Source of the DNA: Pseudomonas farsensis
Lineage (GTDB): Bacteria; Pseudomonadota; Gammaproteobacteria; Pseudomonadales; Pseudomonadaceae
Length of the DNA stretch: 64,000 nt
Assembly: GCF_014268805.2 (NCBI RefSeq)
Contig: NZ_JABWRF020000001.1
Location: forward strand, 62,001-126,000
Reading direction: 5' to 3'
The notes under the pieces were generated by a model, which worked only from the letters and a program-made list of their open reading frames with translations, had not been told where the DNA came from and did not search any database. Every line of letters starts with the position of its first letter. The stretch's first letter is position 1. A program made the translations under genes and the position numbers. Positions 47,058 through 55,505 of this stretch are shown piece by piece.

Positions 47058-48581
47058 TCAGGCCACCGCACGGGGCGGGTAGACCCGGGTGGGCACGAAG
47101 GGAATCAGGCAGATCAGGGCAATGGCGATGCCCGCCATCACCAGGTAAAGGTCGGCAGAGGTCAGCACCAGGGCTTGGTCATGGATGCGCTTGGCCAGGC
47201 CCGCCGCGTGGTCATCCAGCAGCGGCGCATTGCCCAGGCTGTCGACCAGGTGGCTGGAATGAAAATGCCGGCGCAAGGTGCCAACGGCCTCGATCAGGCC
47301 ACCGGCAATCACCGCTGCCAGGCCCTTGACCGTGTTGAACCAGGCCGAGGCGAACGGGCCTTCCTGGGGGCTCATGCCGTTGGTCGAGAGCATTAGCAGC
47401 GGCAGCACTGCCATCGGCTGGCCGAACACTTGCAGCAGGTAGAACGGGTAGAAGTCGCCGCGAATCCACTGGGAGGTCAGCAGGCTGCTGCCAACGCACG
47501 AGGCCGCCAGCATGGCCAGGCCCACGCCGAGCACCCAGCGGCAGTCCACCGCGCGGATGTTGCACAGCGCAGCGGCCAGCGGCAGGGCGAGCAACTGCGG
47601 CATGGCCACCAGCATCATCAAGGGGCTGGTCTGCGCCGGGCGATAGCCGTGCAACTGGGCCAGGTAGGCCGAAGGAATGCTGGCCGTGCCAGACAGCACG
47701 ATCAGTACCCCGGCCAGGGTCAGCAAGGCAAAGCTCAGGTTGCGCCGCGACAGCATGCGCAATTGGAAGAACGGCAGCGGTTCGGACCATTCGTTGTACA
47801 GAAACAGCACCAGCAACAGCCCACCGCCGCCCAGCAACCAGCAGATCAGCGGCGAATCGAACCAACCCCAGCGGTCGCCCAGCGACAAGCCGAGCACGGT
47901 GCAACTGATGGCCGGCAGGCCCAGCAGCACGCCGCGCCAGTCGAACTGCTTGAAGCGTTCCAGGCGCAGAGGGTCCTGGGGCAGGCCCCAGGCGACGCAA
48001 AGCATCGCCAGCAGCGACGGCAGGATGATCTGCCAGAACGCCCACTGCCAGCCGACGTACTCGGTCCACAACCCGGCCAGCGGGGTGCCGAGGTTGGGCC
48101 CGAAGGTAGCGGTCAGGGCATAGCAGGCCAGGCCGTAGATCTTGATGCCTGGCGGCAGAAAGCGCAGCGCCACGCTCATCAGCATGGGCGGCAAGGCCCC
48201 GGAGGCGAAGCCCTGCAACACGCGCAGCAGCATCAGGCTGTGCAGGTTGGGGGCGAAGGGTTGCAGCAGGCCAAGCAGGGCAAACAGGGCCACCGCGCAC
48301 AGGGTGAAACGGCGCAGTGAAAAGGTGGTGGCCAACCACGGCGCAAAGGCCATGGCCGAGACCGAGGCTGCGCTGTAGGCGGCCAGCAGCCAGGCACCCT
48401 CATCGGCGCCGATGCCCATCGCGCCACGGATATCGTTGAGCGAAATCTTGGTCACAGACTCGTTGAGGCCGGCGCAGAGCACCGCCAGCAGCACGCCGAA
48501 CAGCCCCACCACCACCTGCAGGCCAAACGCCGCCTGCACAGGCGCAGCGGGCGCGGCAGAGGGTGTGGTCAGGGAACTCAT
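47058..48581 (-). CDS. DHA2-family (EmrB-like) drug:H+ antiporter
   Basis: The 507-aa inner-membrane MFS transporter has 14 predicted spans. Motifs include 'DEGAWLLAAYSAASVSAMAF' in span 2 and 'RVLQGFASGALPPMLMSVAL' in span 4 (motif C-like), as in EmrB/FarB. It would expel amphipathic or aromatic compounds with EmrA-like and NodT-like partners. It is the first gene of the emrB-emrA-nodT operon, and the LysR gene 306 nt upstream points the same way. Confidence 0.92.
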   Translation of the reverse strand: MSSLTTPSAAPAAPVQAAFGLQVVVGLFGVLLAVLCAGLNESVTKISLNDIRGAMGIGADEGAWLLAAYSAASVSAMAFAPWLATTFSLRRFTLCAVALFALLGLLQPFAPNLHSLMLLRVLQGFASGALPPMLMSVALRFLPPGIKIYGLACYALTATFGPNLGTPLAGLWTEYVGWQWAFWQIILPSLLAMLCVAWGLPQDPLRLERFKQFDWRGVLLGLPAISCTVLGLSLGDRWGWFDSPLICWLLGGGGLLLVLFLYNEWSEPLPFFQLRMLSRRNLSFALLTLAGVLIVLSGTASIPSAYLAQLHGYRPAQTSPLMMLVAMPQLLALPLAAALCNIRAVDCRWVLGVGLAMLAASCVGSSLLTSQWIRGDFYPFYLLQVFGQPMAVLPLLMLSTNGMSPQEGPFASAWFNTVKGLAAVIAGGLIEAVGTLRRHFHSSHLVDSLGNAPLLDDHAAGLAKRIHDQALVLTSADLYLVMAGIAIALICLIPFVPTRVYPPRAVA

Positions 48582-48760
48582 GGGATGACATCTCCAGCAA
48601 CAAATTTTCGGCTGGGGGAAGTCTAAGAAGGTTGAATGATGACGGAAAGCGACTTATTGGCAGGTTTATGTTGCGCCAGACGCAATCCACCTTGGATCGA
48701 CGTCGCCTGGATCGCGGGGCAAGCCCGCTCCCACGGATTTGATTGGCAGTCCTGTTCTCG

Positions 48761-48861
48761 CCTCATCGCAGGCTGTCGCCAGCTCCCACAGGGACCGCGC
48801 ACAGTCGCAATATCAGGGCCTTGCCTTGAACCTGTGGGAGCTGGCGATAGCCTGCGATGGG
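48761..48861. repeat. REP pair between the LysR and emrB-like genes
   Basis: 48761-48790 and 48833-48861 are opposite copies of the 'GGGAGCTGGCGATAGCCTGC' family, followed by 'GGGCTGCAAAGCAGCCCC' at about 48868. A further arm 'GGGGCAAGCCCGCTCCCACG' lies near 48716. Apart from the emrB promoter region, the 306-nt spacer 48582-48887 holds nothing else I can identify. Confidence 0.8.
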
Positions 48862-48887
48862 CTGCGATGGGCTGCAAAGCAGCCCCT

Positions 48888-49793
48888 TCAGGTCTCGCTA
48901 CCACAGCAAGCCTTCAACGTCCTGCGCAACCATCGGTGCGCGGGGTCGTTGTCAAAGCGCGGATGCCAGGCCTGCATCACCCGCACCTTCTCCAGCGGCA
49001 CCGGGATCTCGAACGCGCGCAGCGGCAGGCCGAACTTGGCCACGCTGCCGAGGATGTTCGCCGGCATCGGCAGAATCAGGTCCGACTCCGGCAACGAGAA
49101 CATCGCTGAATGAAAACTCGGGGTGATCAGCGCTACCCGCCGGTGCACGCCGTAGTTGCCCAGCTCCACATCGATCGGCCCATTGGCCCGCCCGCGCCGC
49201 GACACGCTGATCTGCGGGTACCTGGCAAAACGTTCGGGGGTGATTGGCCCATCGAAGATCGGGTGGTCGGCCCGCGCCAAGCCAACGAACCAGGTATCGA
49301 ACAGGCTCTGCACCTTTATTTCAGGCCCAAGCTCGATGCTCGAGCTGACCACCAGGTCGATCTGCCCATGGCGCAGCACCAGGTCGTCATCACCCTGATG
49401 CTCGGGCACAAAGCGCAACACCGTGTTCGGTGCTTCGGCAAGCATCATGTGCAGCAGCCGCGCCCCATACAGGGCAATGAACAGGTCATTGGTGCGAATG
49501 TTGAACGCCCGGTCGAGGTTGGCCAGGTCGACCTCATCGCCGCTGCGAAACACCTGCCCAGCCTGCTCCACCAGCAGCCGCACCTGATCACGCAGCGCCA
49601 GCGCCCGTGGCGTCGGCACCAGGCCGCGGCCAGCGCGGACCAGAATCGGGTCGCCCATGGCATCGCGGATGCGCCCCAAGGTGCGGCTCATGGCTGCCGG
49701 GCTCAGGTTCATGCGCTGGGCTGCGCCCACCACACTGCCTTCGTCGAGCAGGGCATCGAGGGCGACCAGCAGGTTCATGTCCGGGAGTTGCAT
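48888..49793 (-). CDS. LysR-type transcriptional regulator
   Basis: The 301-aa LysR protein has an N-terminal winged helix ('LLVALDALLDEGSVVGAAQR', 'NLSPAAMSRTLGRIRDAMGD') and a co-inducer domain ('FNIRTNDLFIALYGARLLHM'). 'GDPILVRAGRGLVPTPRA' is the wing end typical of the NodD/SyrM-like branch. It is in the same direction as, and upstream of, the emrB-like operon and may control it; no LysR box was identified. The start at 49793 or the ATG five codons inside are both possible. Confidence 0.88.
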   Translation of the reverse strand: MQLPDMNLLVALDALLDEGSVVGAAQRMNLSPAAMSRTLGRIRDAMGDPILVRAGRGLVPTPRALALRDQVRLLVEQAGQVFRSGDEVDLANLDRAFNIRTNDLFIALYGARLLHMMLAEAPNTVLRFVPEHQGDDDLVLRHGQIDLVVSSSIELGPEIKVQSLFDTWFVGLARADHPIFDGPITPERFARYPQISVSRRGRANGPIDVELGNYGVHRRVALITPSFHSAMFSLPESDLILPMPANILGSVAKFGLPLRAFEIPVPLEKVRVMQAWHPRFDNDPAHRWLRRTLKACCGSET

Positions 49794-49914
49794 GGCGGGT
49801 GTTCCGTGACTACTGTGGGAAACGCGATGGTAGCAGGTTGCCGGATTGCGTCAGACGCAATGCCGCCGTGCGTGGCGGGCCATTTATCTTGGGCTGGTTA
49901 TGGGTCAGCCTTTA

Positions 49915-49998
49915 GCGGCCCTGTCGCGGGGCAAGCCCGCTCCCACGCTGGCGAGCGCCTGGACTTTGTGGAAGAGGGCTTGCCCCGCGACAGGCCGC
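49915..49998. repeat. REP pair upstream of the universal stress protein gene
   Basis: 49915-49947 and 49968-49998 are opposite, imperfect copies of the 'GGGCTTGCCCCGCGACAGG' family with a 20-nt loop. They end 21 nt before the downstream ATG, so the right arm is within the likely 5' leader of that gene. Confidence 0.75.
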
Positions 49999-50019
49999 CA
50001 CTGCCAACAAGGATCCCCC

Positions 50020-50475
50020 ATGCCACACGTCCTGATTGCCATCGACGCCTCCCCCGCCTCGGCCAGCCTGCTAGACCTTGCACGACGCTACTGCCGCCCC
50101 GGCGAGCACAGCCTGCACGTGTTGCTGGCCATCGACAGCACCTTCGCCGTGCACCACCAGCCCAAGGCCTACACCGAGCAGGAACTGGAGGAGTACCCCG
50201 CCGCCTGCGACGAACAACAACTGGCCGAGCGCGCGGTAGCCTTCGCCGTCGCCAACCTGCGCGAAGCAGGCTTCGAGGCCGTCGGCTGCATGGCGACAGG
50301 CCAACCGGCCGAGGCGATCATCGACAAGGCACAGGCGCTCGAATGCGAGCTGATCATCATGGGCCACCGCCACCTGTCACGCCTTGGGCGGCTGCTCGAC
50401 CCGTCGATCAGCGCCAAGGTGATCGACCGGGTGCAGGTACCGGTTTTGGTGGGTGTTGCTGACGATCCCCGTTGA
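50020..50475 (+). CDS. Universal stress protein (UspA family)
   Basis: The 151-aa cytoplasmic Usp has 'VLIAIDASPASASLLDLARR' at the N-terminus and an ATP-binding type C-terminus related to GxxG(9)GS: 'IIMGHRHLSRLGRLLDPSIS' followed by 'VQVPVLVGV'. The usual G-2x-G-9x-G(S/T) is not fully kept, because HRH-L replaces part of it, so ATP binding is uncertain. The ATG at 50020 lies 21 nt after a REP pair. It converges with hipA, 11 nt away. Confidence 0.9.
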   Translation: MPHVLIAIDASPASASLLDLARRYCRPGEHSLHVLLAIDSTFAVHHQPKAYTEQELEEYPAACDEQQLAERAVAFAVANLREAGFEAVGCMATGQPAEAIIDKAQALECELIIMGHRHLSRLGRLLDPSISAKVIDRVQVPVLVGVADDPR

Positions 50476-50486
50476 TCTGCCGGCAC

Positions 50487-51809
50487 TCAAGCAAGCGCAG
50501 TCGCCAGCAACTGAGGGCGTATACGCTCTGCCAATCGGGCAATGTCCATATCCTGATCCGGCAAGTTTTCGAAGGCAAAGGGGTTGAGCATCTGACGGGT
50601 GGCCAGCACATTCTGGTCGACATTGCTTATGGACGCCTCCAGGCAAATCGCTGACCAGTGCAATGCAATATTTTCCAGTTGCCCGATGACAATCTCACGA
50701 GCCTGCACTCGGTCGAGCAAGAACAAGTGCGCAGCATTGAGGCACAACGCTATCTGGCTCTGATTGGCCTGCCCAAGAATCAACATACCTTGGCTTGCCA
50801 CGTTCCCCGAACGACTCTGCGGGCAAATATCGTAGGCAGGGGTCAAGCTATAGGCCTGTCCATCAAAAAACGCCGCATGGTTACGCGCATGATCATCTGT
50901 GTTCCCACAGAGCACGTTGAATACCAGCCTTGCGAACAGTTCACGCAGATCGACGCGCGGATCGTGAAAGTCCCTGCGGATCACATGGGTCAACGCCTCA
51001 TAGCTGGTGTAACGAGCCATCATCTCGTCCAACCCTTGCAGAGTCAGTGCAGAAACCATGAGCCGACGCGCCCACCCATCGTCGAGCTTGACCCGGTCGA
51101 AACGCTCAATCAGCAGCACATCCTTGCCCAATACCTTTTCTAGCTTGACCGGTGCCGCATTCAGCCCTGACAGCCGCGCAAGACGCATCATGATGAACTC
51201 GGACTTCACCACACTGATGGTGTCACCGGAGGCAGAAAATTTTGCCACGTACTTGCGTTCATGCTCCTGGATAAGCGCTTTGGGCCTTGCCCCGCCAATG
51301 GATGAACCATGCCGCAGCGCCTGATCCAGTTCAGGGGTAAGGGGTATGCCTTGCTCAACCAGACTCGCCGCATTGAGCAATTCCTCAAGCGTGGCGTTGT
51401 CATTGCTTCGTGCAACGTAGTGGCTGGCGGAAGTCTGAAAATCCAACGCGCCAATGCGATCCGAACCAGACTCAAGCATGTAGGTCTGCTCGTCCAGATC
51501 CTGATCATAGGCCGCCAGACCCGCCTTGCCGTATAGCCGGTTGATGATCACGCGCCGCCCCCAGGCGTCTGGCGATGCGTCACGAATACCGCTCGCCAGC
51601 TTCATCCCGTCTGGCGGCTCTATCAGTTCGGAGCTCAGGCCCAGTTCCAGAGAGTTGAGTGCTATCGCGCGGGGGTTGGCCAAATAGCTGCGACCGTAGA
51701 TAAAGCCGAACCTGTCATCAGCCTGCCGGACCAAACGCCCAGCTACCACTGGAAGACTGGAACCCGGCAGCCAGGCCCAAACGAAGCAGGGCGTCGTGTC
51801 AGAAGTCAT
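50487..51809 (-). CDS. hipA: HipA-family serine/threonine kinase toxin
   Basis: The 440-aa kinase shows the HipA features: N-terminal 'GFIYGRSYLANPRAIALN' region, the phosphorylation/activation loop 'HGSSIGGARPKAL', ATP-binding Lys in 'YVAKFSASGD', 'LLIERFDR', the catalytic 'CGNTDDHARNHA' and the Mg-binding 'YDICPQ'. All catalytic residues appear intact. In E. coli HipA phosphorylates glutamyl-tRNA synthetase and causes growth arrest; the target here is unknown. The start overlaps the hipB stop by 11 nt. The module is flanked by core genes and has lower GC, fitting horizontal gain. Confidence 0.94.
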   Translation of the reverse strand: MTSDTTPCFVWAWLPGSSLPVVAGRLVRQADDRFGFIYGRSYLANPRAIALNSLELGLSSELIEPPDGMKLASGIRDASPDAWGRRVIINRLYGKAGLAAYDQDLDEQTYMLESGSDRIGALDFQTSASHYVARSNDNATLEELLNAASLVEQGIPLTPELDQALRHGSSIGGARPKALIQEHERKYVAKFSASGDTISVVKSEFIMMRLARLSGLNAAPVKLEKVLGKDVLLIERFDRVKLDDGWARRLMVSALTLQGLDEMMARYTSYEALTHVIRRDFHDPRVDLRELFARLVFNVLCGNTDDHARNHAAFFDGQAYSLTPAYDICPQSRSGNVASQGMLILGQANQSQIALCLNAAHLFLLDRVQAREIVIGQLENIALHWSAICLEASISNVDQNVLATRQMLNPFAFENLPDQDMDIARLAERIRPQLLATALA

Positions 51810-52125
51810 TGTCTACCTCTTGCCTGGTTTTCTGCACACGTGTGGGCAGCACTGCCAGCTTGTCTTGAATGCTGATAGCCAGGCTTTGATAACGCTCCGG
51901 CGCGTCGAACAAATGGATACCGAGCAAGTAGGCCAATTCAAAAAAAAGACCGATCTCGCATTTTGGATCACCTGCTTCCAGGCGGCGCAGCGTGCCTCGA
52001 GTCACGCCGAGCCGCTCTGCGAGATTTTGCTGGGTCAACCCTCTTTCACGACGCTTGAGGGCGATGAGTTGGCTAAAGAGCTGCAAAGCGCTCTGAGTGA
52101 TAGGCGAGTAGGTACGTTTTGACAT
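51799..52125 (-). CDS. hipB: HipB-like XRE-family antitoxin/repressor
   Basis: The 108-aa protein has a Cro/C1 helix-turn-helix ('LTQQNLAERLGVTRGTLRRL', residues about 29-48) and a C-terminal tail of about 30 residues. It is expected to bind HipA and repress the operon. A GAGGAGA ribosome site lies about 6 nt ahead of the ATG at 52125. Antitoxin-first order with a short overlap is the normal hipBA layout. Confidence 0.92.
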   Translation of the reverse strand: MSKRTYSPITQSALQLFSQLIALKRRERGLTQQNLAERLGVTRGTLRRLEAGDPKCEIGLFFELAYLLGIHLFDAPERYQSLAISIQDKLAVLPTRVQKTRQEVDNDF

Positions 52126-52198
52126 GCAGGACTCTCCTCAGGCATTGCACCAGTATGGGCTACGCAAGGATTATCGCAACAAAATGATCTACAAAACG

Positions 52199-52241
52199 AC
52201 CATTAAACCATTTAATGATCGATATAAAGACCATTTAATGA
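52199..52241 (-). promoter_or_regulatory. Repeated AT-rich motif upstream of hipB (possible operator)
   Basis: 'CCATTTAATGA' occurs at 52208-52218 and again at 52231-52241, 23 nt apart, and a third partial 'ACCATTAAA' sits at about 52198-52206. Direct repeats upstream of an autoregulated antitoxin gene are candidate HipB sites. The surrounding 52126-52266 spacer is AT-rich and must contain the promoter; no clear -35/-10 pair could be fixed. Confidence 0.45.
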
Positions 52242-52266
52242 ACATTGAAAGAAGGCGAATTCTCGG

Positions 52267-53127
52267 TCACTCCCCGCCTTGCTTCACCACCACCGTACAG
52301 GTGGTGCCCGCGGCCAGCAGATACCCCTCGGGCACTTCGTCGATATGAATGCGCACCGGCACCCGCTGCGCCAACCGCACCCAGTTGAACGTCGGGTTCA
52401 CGTCGGCGATCAGCTCGCGGCTTTGCGGGTTGTCGCGGTCGTAGATGCCGCGCGCGATGCTCTCTACGTGGCCGCTCAGGCGTTCGCCGCTCATCATCTG
52501 CAATTCGGCCTGATCGCCCACCTGCACATGGGGCAGCTTGGTTTCTTCGAAGAAGCCATACACCCAGAACGACTGCTCATCCACCACCGCCATGACCGCC
52601 TCGCCAGTGCGTGCGTAGTCGCCCTTGTGCACGTTGAGGTTGGTGACATAGCCATCGACGGTGGCGATGATCTGCGTGCGCTTGAGGTTCAGCTCGGCGG
52701 CGGCGAGCTCGGCCTGGGCGTGCTGGTAGTCGGCGAGCGCCGAATTGGCGATGTTGCTGGCGTCATCGCGGTTCTCCCTGGAAATGACCAGGTTGTCCAT
52801 GTCGGCGCGGCGCCGCGCATTGACCTTGCGCATCTCCCAAGTGGCCTTGCGCGAGGCCACCAGCGCCTTGGCCTGCTCCACCGCCAGTTGGTAGTGCTCG
52901 GGGTCGATGCGGATCAGCACCTCGCCCTTCTTGACCCGCTGGTTGTCCTTGACCGGCACCTCCACCACATAGCCCGGCACATCGGCGGCGACGTTGATGA
53001 TATCGGCGCGCACCCGCCCGTCGCGGGTCCACGGGGTGGTCATATAGTGCAGCCACAACTGCCGGCCAATCACCACGGCTGCGGTCAGCACCAGCAAGGT
53101 GGCGATCAGGCTGAAGAACTTTTTCAT
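52267..53127 (-). CDS. HlyD-family adaptor of the FUSC efflux system (AaeA-like)
   Basis: The 286-aa protein has an N-terminal span ('FFSLIATLLVLTAAVVIG') and the short AaeA/EmrA form: 'VPGYVVEVPVKDNQRVKKGE', a short hairpin, 'TQIIATVDGYVTNLNVHKGD' and 'SFWVYGFFEETKLPHVQVGD'. It works with the FUSC pump and DUF1656 protein upstream. The ATG at 53127 lies 10 nt after the DUF1656 stop and gives the family N-terminus 'MKKFFSLIATL'; the longer open frame is discarded. Last gene of the operon. Confidence 0.92.
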   Translation of the reverse strand: MKKFFSLIATLLVLTAAVVIGRQLWLHYMTTPWTRDGRVRADIINVAADVPGYVVEVPVKDNQRVKKGEVLIRIDPEHYQLAVEQAKALVASRKATWEMRKVNARRRADMDNLVISRENRDDASNIANSALADYQHAQAELAAAELNLKRTQIIATVDGYVTNLNVHKGDYARTGEAVMAVVDEQSFWVYGFFEETKLPHVQVGDQAELQMMSGERLSGHVESIARGIYDRDNPQSRELIADVNPTFNWVRLAQRVPVRIHIDEVPEGYLLAAGTTCTVVVKQGGE

Positions 53128-53137
53128 CGAAGGTTTC

Positions 53138-53338
53138 TCACCAGTAGAGCGACAGCGCCAAGGCGCCGAACAGGCAGACGAACAGGCACAGGCGCAGCAG
53201 CGCCGGGTGCCAGAAGAAGCGATAGCCGTCGTGGCTTGCGATAAACCGGTCCAACCCCCAGCCAAGGCCCAGGGCAAACAGGAACATCAAGGTCATGGTC
53301 GGCATGTACACGCCATGGAAGGCGATTTCACGGGGCAT
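53138..53338 (-). CDS. DUF1656 small membrane protein (AaeX-like)
   Basis: The 66-aa protein has two membrane spans ('YMPTMTLMFLFALGLGWGL' and 'LLRLCLFVCLFGALALSLYW') and begins 'MPREIAFHGVYMP', as DUF1656 proteins do. It always accompanies FUSC pumps and HlyD adaptors. The ATG at 53338 overlaps the FUSC gene's end by 11 nt, so it is translationally coupled. Confidence 0.92.
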   Translation of the reverse strand: MPREIAFHGVYMPTMTLMFLFALGLGWGLDRFIASHDGYRFFWHPALLRLCLFVCLFGALALSLYW

Positions 53339-55505
53339 GGTGCAGTCCTTGGGCCGGAGCCAGGGGCGATTGCGGGTCAAGCAGGGCGGTGCGGATGAAG
53401 TGCAGGTAGCTCTGCACCCGGCGCAGCACCGAGGTATCGAAGTGCCGGGCGAAGGGCTCGTCGGTGGCCTGCACGCGGCTGATAGCGTGGTCAACCGCCA
53501 CCAGCGCGCGCTCGTGGTTACTGGCGCTGGGTTGCAGGAACAGCCGCGCCAGCGCTCGCCCCATCACGCGGATGGCCTGGCGCCAGGGCTGGCTCTGGGC
53601 ATAGGCCGGGTGCACCGGCGCGCGCTCCTGCTCTTTGCGCAGCTCGATGACCGCGTGGCCGATTTCCAGCACAGTGAACATCCACCCCATCAGCTCGCTT
53701 TGCACCTTCGGCTGCCCGGCAGCCAGGCCATATGCCTGGTGCAGCAGGTCGCGGGTACGGCTTTCGAAGGCCGAGCCGAGGCCGCGCAGGCGCCCACTGA
53801 TGGCGAACAGCACCTGTTCGCGCAGCGCCTGCTCCAGGCGGCTCCACAGCCAGCGGCTGTTGGGCGGCAGAATGATCGCCCCGGCAGCGGCGCAGACGAA
53901 CATGCCGATGACCATGCCGATGTAGTCATTGATAAACGCGTAGGGGTCATACACGGTGAGGTTGTTCGGCACCGAGCCGATGGCGAAGAACACCAGCAAC
54001 CCCAGCCCGTAACCGGCATAGGCCGGGCGCGAGGCCAGGAACGCGCCCAGCGTGAACACCGGCGCCAGCACCATGCACAGCAGCGGGAAACCGTCGATCC
54101 AGGGGAACACGAAAAAGGTTTCGAAGAAGCCTACAAACGCCCCAACTGCCGTGCCGCAGGCCATCTGGAAGGCCATGCGCTTGGGGTTGGGCGATGCCGC
54201 CGACAGGCCCACGGTAACGGTCGCGATCAGGGTCATCATGGCGCCGCTGGGCCAGTCGCTGAGCAACCAGTAACTGCCCAGCAGCAACAGCACCGCCGAG
54301 GCGCGAAGCCCTGCGGCCAGCGACACCAGCCAGCTGGTCTGCGCCACATAGGGCTCGTCCCACTGCTCGCGGGCGTGGCTGTGGGCGGCCAGCGAGGCGT
54401 GGGTTTCGGCGTAGCTGTACATCTCGTCGATGAAGCGGTACAGCAACTCGAAGGCGGTATGGAAATCGAGCAACTCCGCCTCGCTCGGGCCGGTTTGCAG
54501 GTAGTCGGCGCGCAGCCCGCGTACCTGGGCCTGCAAGCCTTCCTTGTAACTGCCCAGCTCCAACGTCAGGCGCAGCGCATCGGCATCGGTGAGCGCGCGG
54601 CCAACGTAGGGTTCGAGCAGCTCTGCCAAGGTCGCAAGGCCCGGCTCGATGGCCCCGACAATCTGCACCGGCCCGCGCGCGCGCAGGCGTTCAAGCAGCC
54701 GGTGCAAGGCGTTGAAGCGGGTGGTGATGGCCATGAACTCGCTGTTCATGCGCACCAGCCGCCCGGAGCGCCGGCGCATGTGCGGGTCTTCGAAGGCGGT
54801 GACGTTGCGCAGGCTTTCCAGGCCCACCGCTTCGGCAACAAAACGCAGGTTGCTGGTTTCGAAACGGTCGCGCTGGCTGTCGCCGCGCAGGGCCTCGACC
54901 ACCACCCCGGCAAAGGTGCCAAAGCGCTGGTACAAGGCGTTGCGCATGGCGGCGCTGGCCGACTGCGGCAAGATCGCGGCGCTGACAAAGGTGGACACCA
55001 GAATCCCCAAGGCAATCTCCAGCACCCGCCACACCGCGGCCATGAAGGCCTGGTCGGGGTGCTGCAACACCGGCAGGCCGATCATCGCTGCCGTGTAGCC
55101 GGCCAGCACGAAGCCATAGGCCTGGAAGGTGCGGTAGCGCATGGCCCCGGCCGAACACAGCCCCACCCACAGCGCAAGGCTGGGCAAAAACAGCTCGGTG
55201 TTCTGCGGGAAGATGGCAATCAGCGCAACCATCATCGCCGAACCTGCCAAGGTGCCCAGCACCCGATAGAAACTCTTGGCGAACACATGGCCGCTTTGCG
55301 GCTGCATGACGATGAACACGGTGATCATTGCCGTGCGCGGCTGCGGCAGCTCGAGGCGCATGGCCAGCCACAGGGTGATGAAGGCCGCCGCCAGTACCTT
55401 GAAGATATACACCCAGGTCACGCCGTCGGTGCGCGCCCAGGCAAAAAAGCCCCGGCGCCATTCCAGGCTGTGCAGCCAACGCAGCGGCAAGCTCAGGGTG
55501 CTCAT
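53328..55505 (-). CDS. FUSC-family (AaeB-like) aromatic acid efflux pump
   Basis: The 725-aa inner-membrane protein has two bundles of about six spans ('YIFKVLAAAFITLWLAMRLE', 'TELFLPSLALWVGLCSAGAM' in the first; 'LLLLGSYWLLSDWPSGAMMT', 'LLCMVLAPVFTLGAFLASRP' in the second). A long cytosolic domain lies between them and a cytosolic tail follows. FUSC/AaeB pumps expel aromatic carboxylates such as p-hydroxybenzoate. It starts with a 4-nt overlap on the outer-membrane lipoprotein gene upstream. Confidence 0.92.
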   Translation of the reverse strand: MSTLSLPLRWLHSLEWRRGFFAWARTDGVTWVYIFKVLAAAFITLWLAMRLELPQPRTAMITVFIVMQPQSGHVFAKSFYRVLGTLAGSAMMVALIAIFPQNTELFLPSLALWVGLCSAGAMRYRTFQAYGFVLAGYTAAMIGLPVLQHPDQAFMAAVWRVLEIALGILVSTFVSAAILPQSASAAMRNALYQRFGTFAGVVVEALRGDSQRDRFETSNLRFVAEAVGLESLRNVTAFEDPHMRRRSGRLVRMNSEFMAITTRFNALHRLLERLRARGPVQIVGAIEPGLATLAELLEPYVGRALTDADALRLTLELGSYKEGLQAQVRGLRADYLQTGPSEAELLDFHTAFELLYRFIDEMYSYAETHASLAAHSHAREQWDEPYVAQTSWLVSLAAGLRASAVLLLLGSYWLLSDWPSGAMMTLIATVTVGLSAASPNPKRMAFQMACGTAVGAFVGFFETFFVFPWIDGFPLLCMVLAPVFTLGAFLASRPAYAGYGLGLLVFFAIGSVPNNLTVYDPYAFINDYIGMVIGMFVCAAAGAIILPPNSRWLWSRLEQALREQVLFAISGRLRGLGSAFESRTRDLLHQAYGLAAGQPKVQSELMGWMFTVLEIGHAVIELRKEQERAPVHPAYAQSQPWRQAIRVMGRALARLFLQPSASNHERALVAVDHAISRVQATDEPFARHFDTSVLRRVQSYLHFIRTALLDPQSPLAPAQGLHHAP

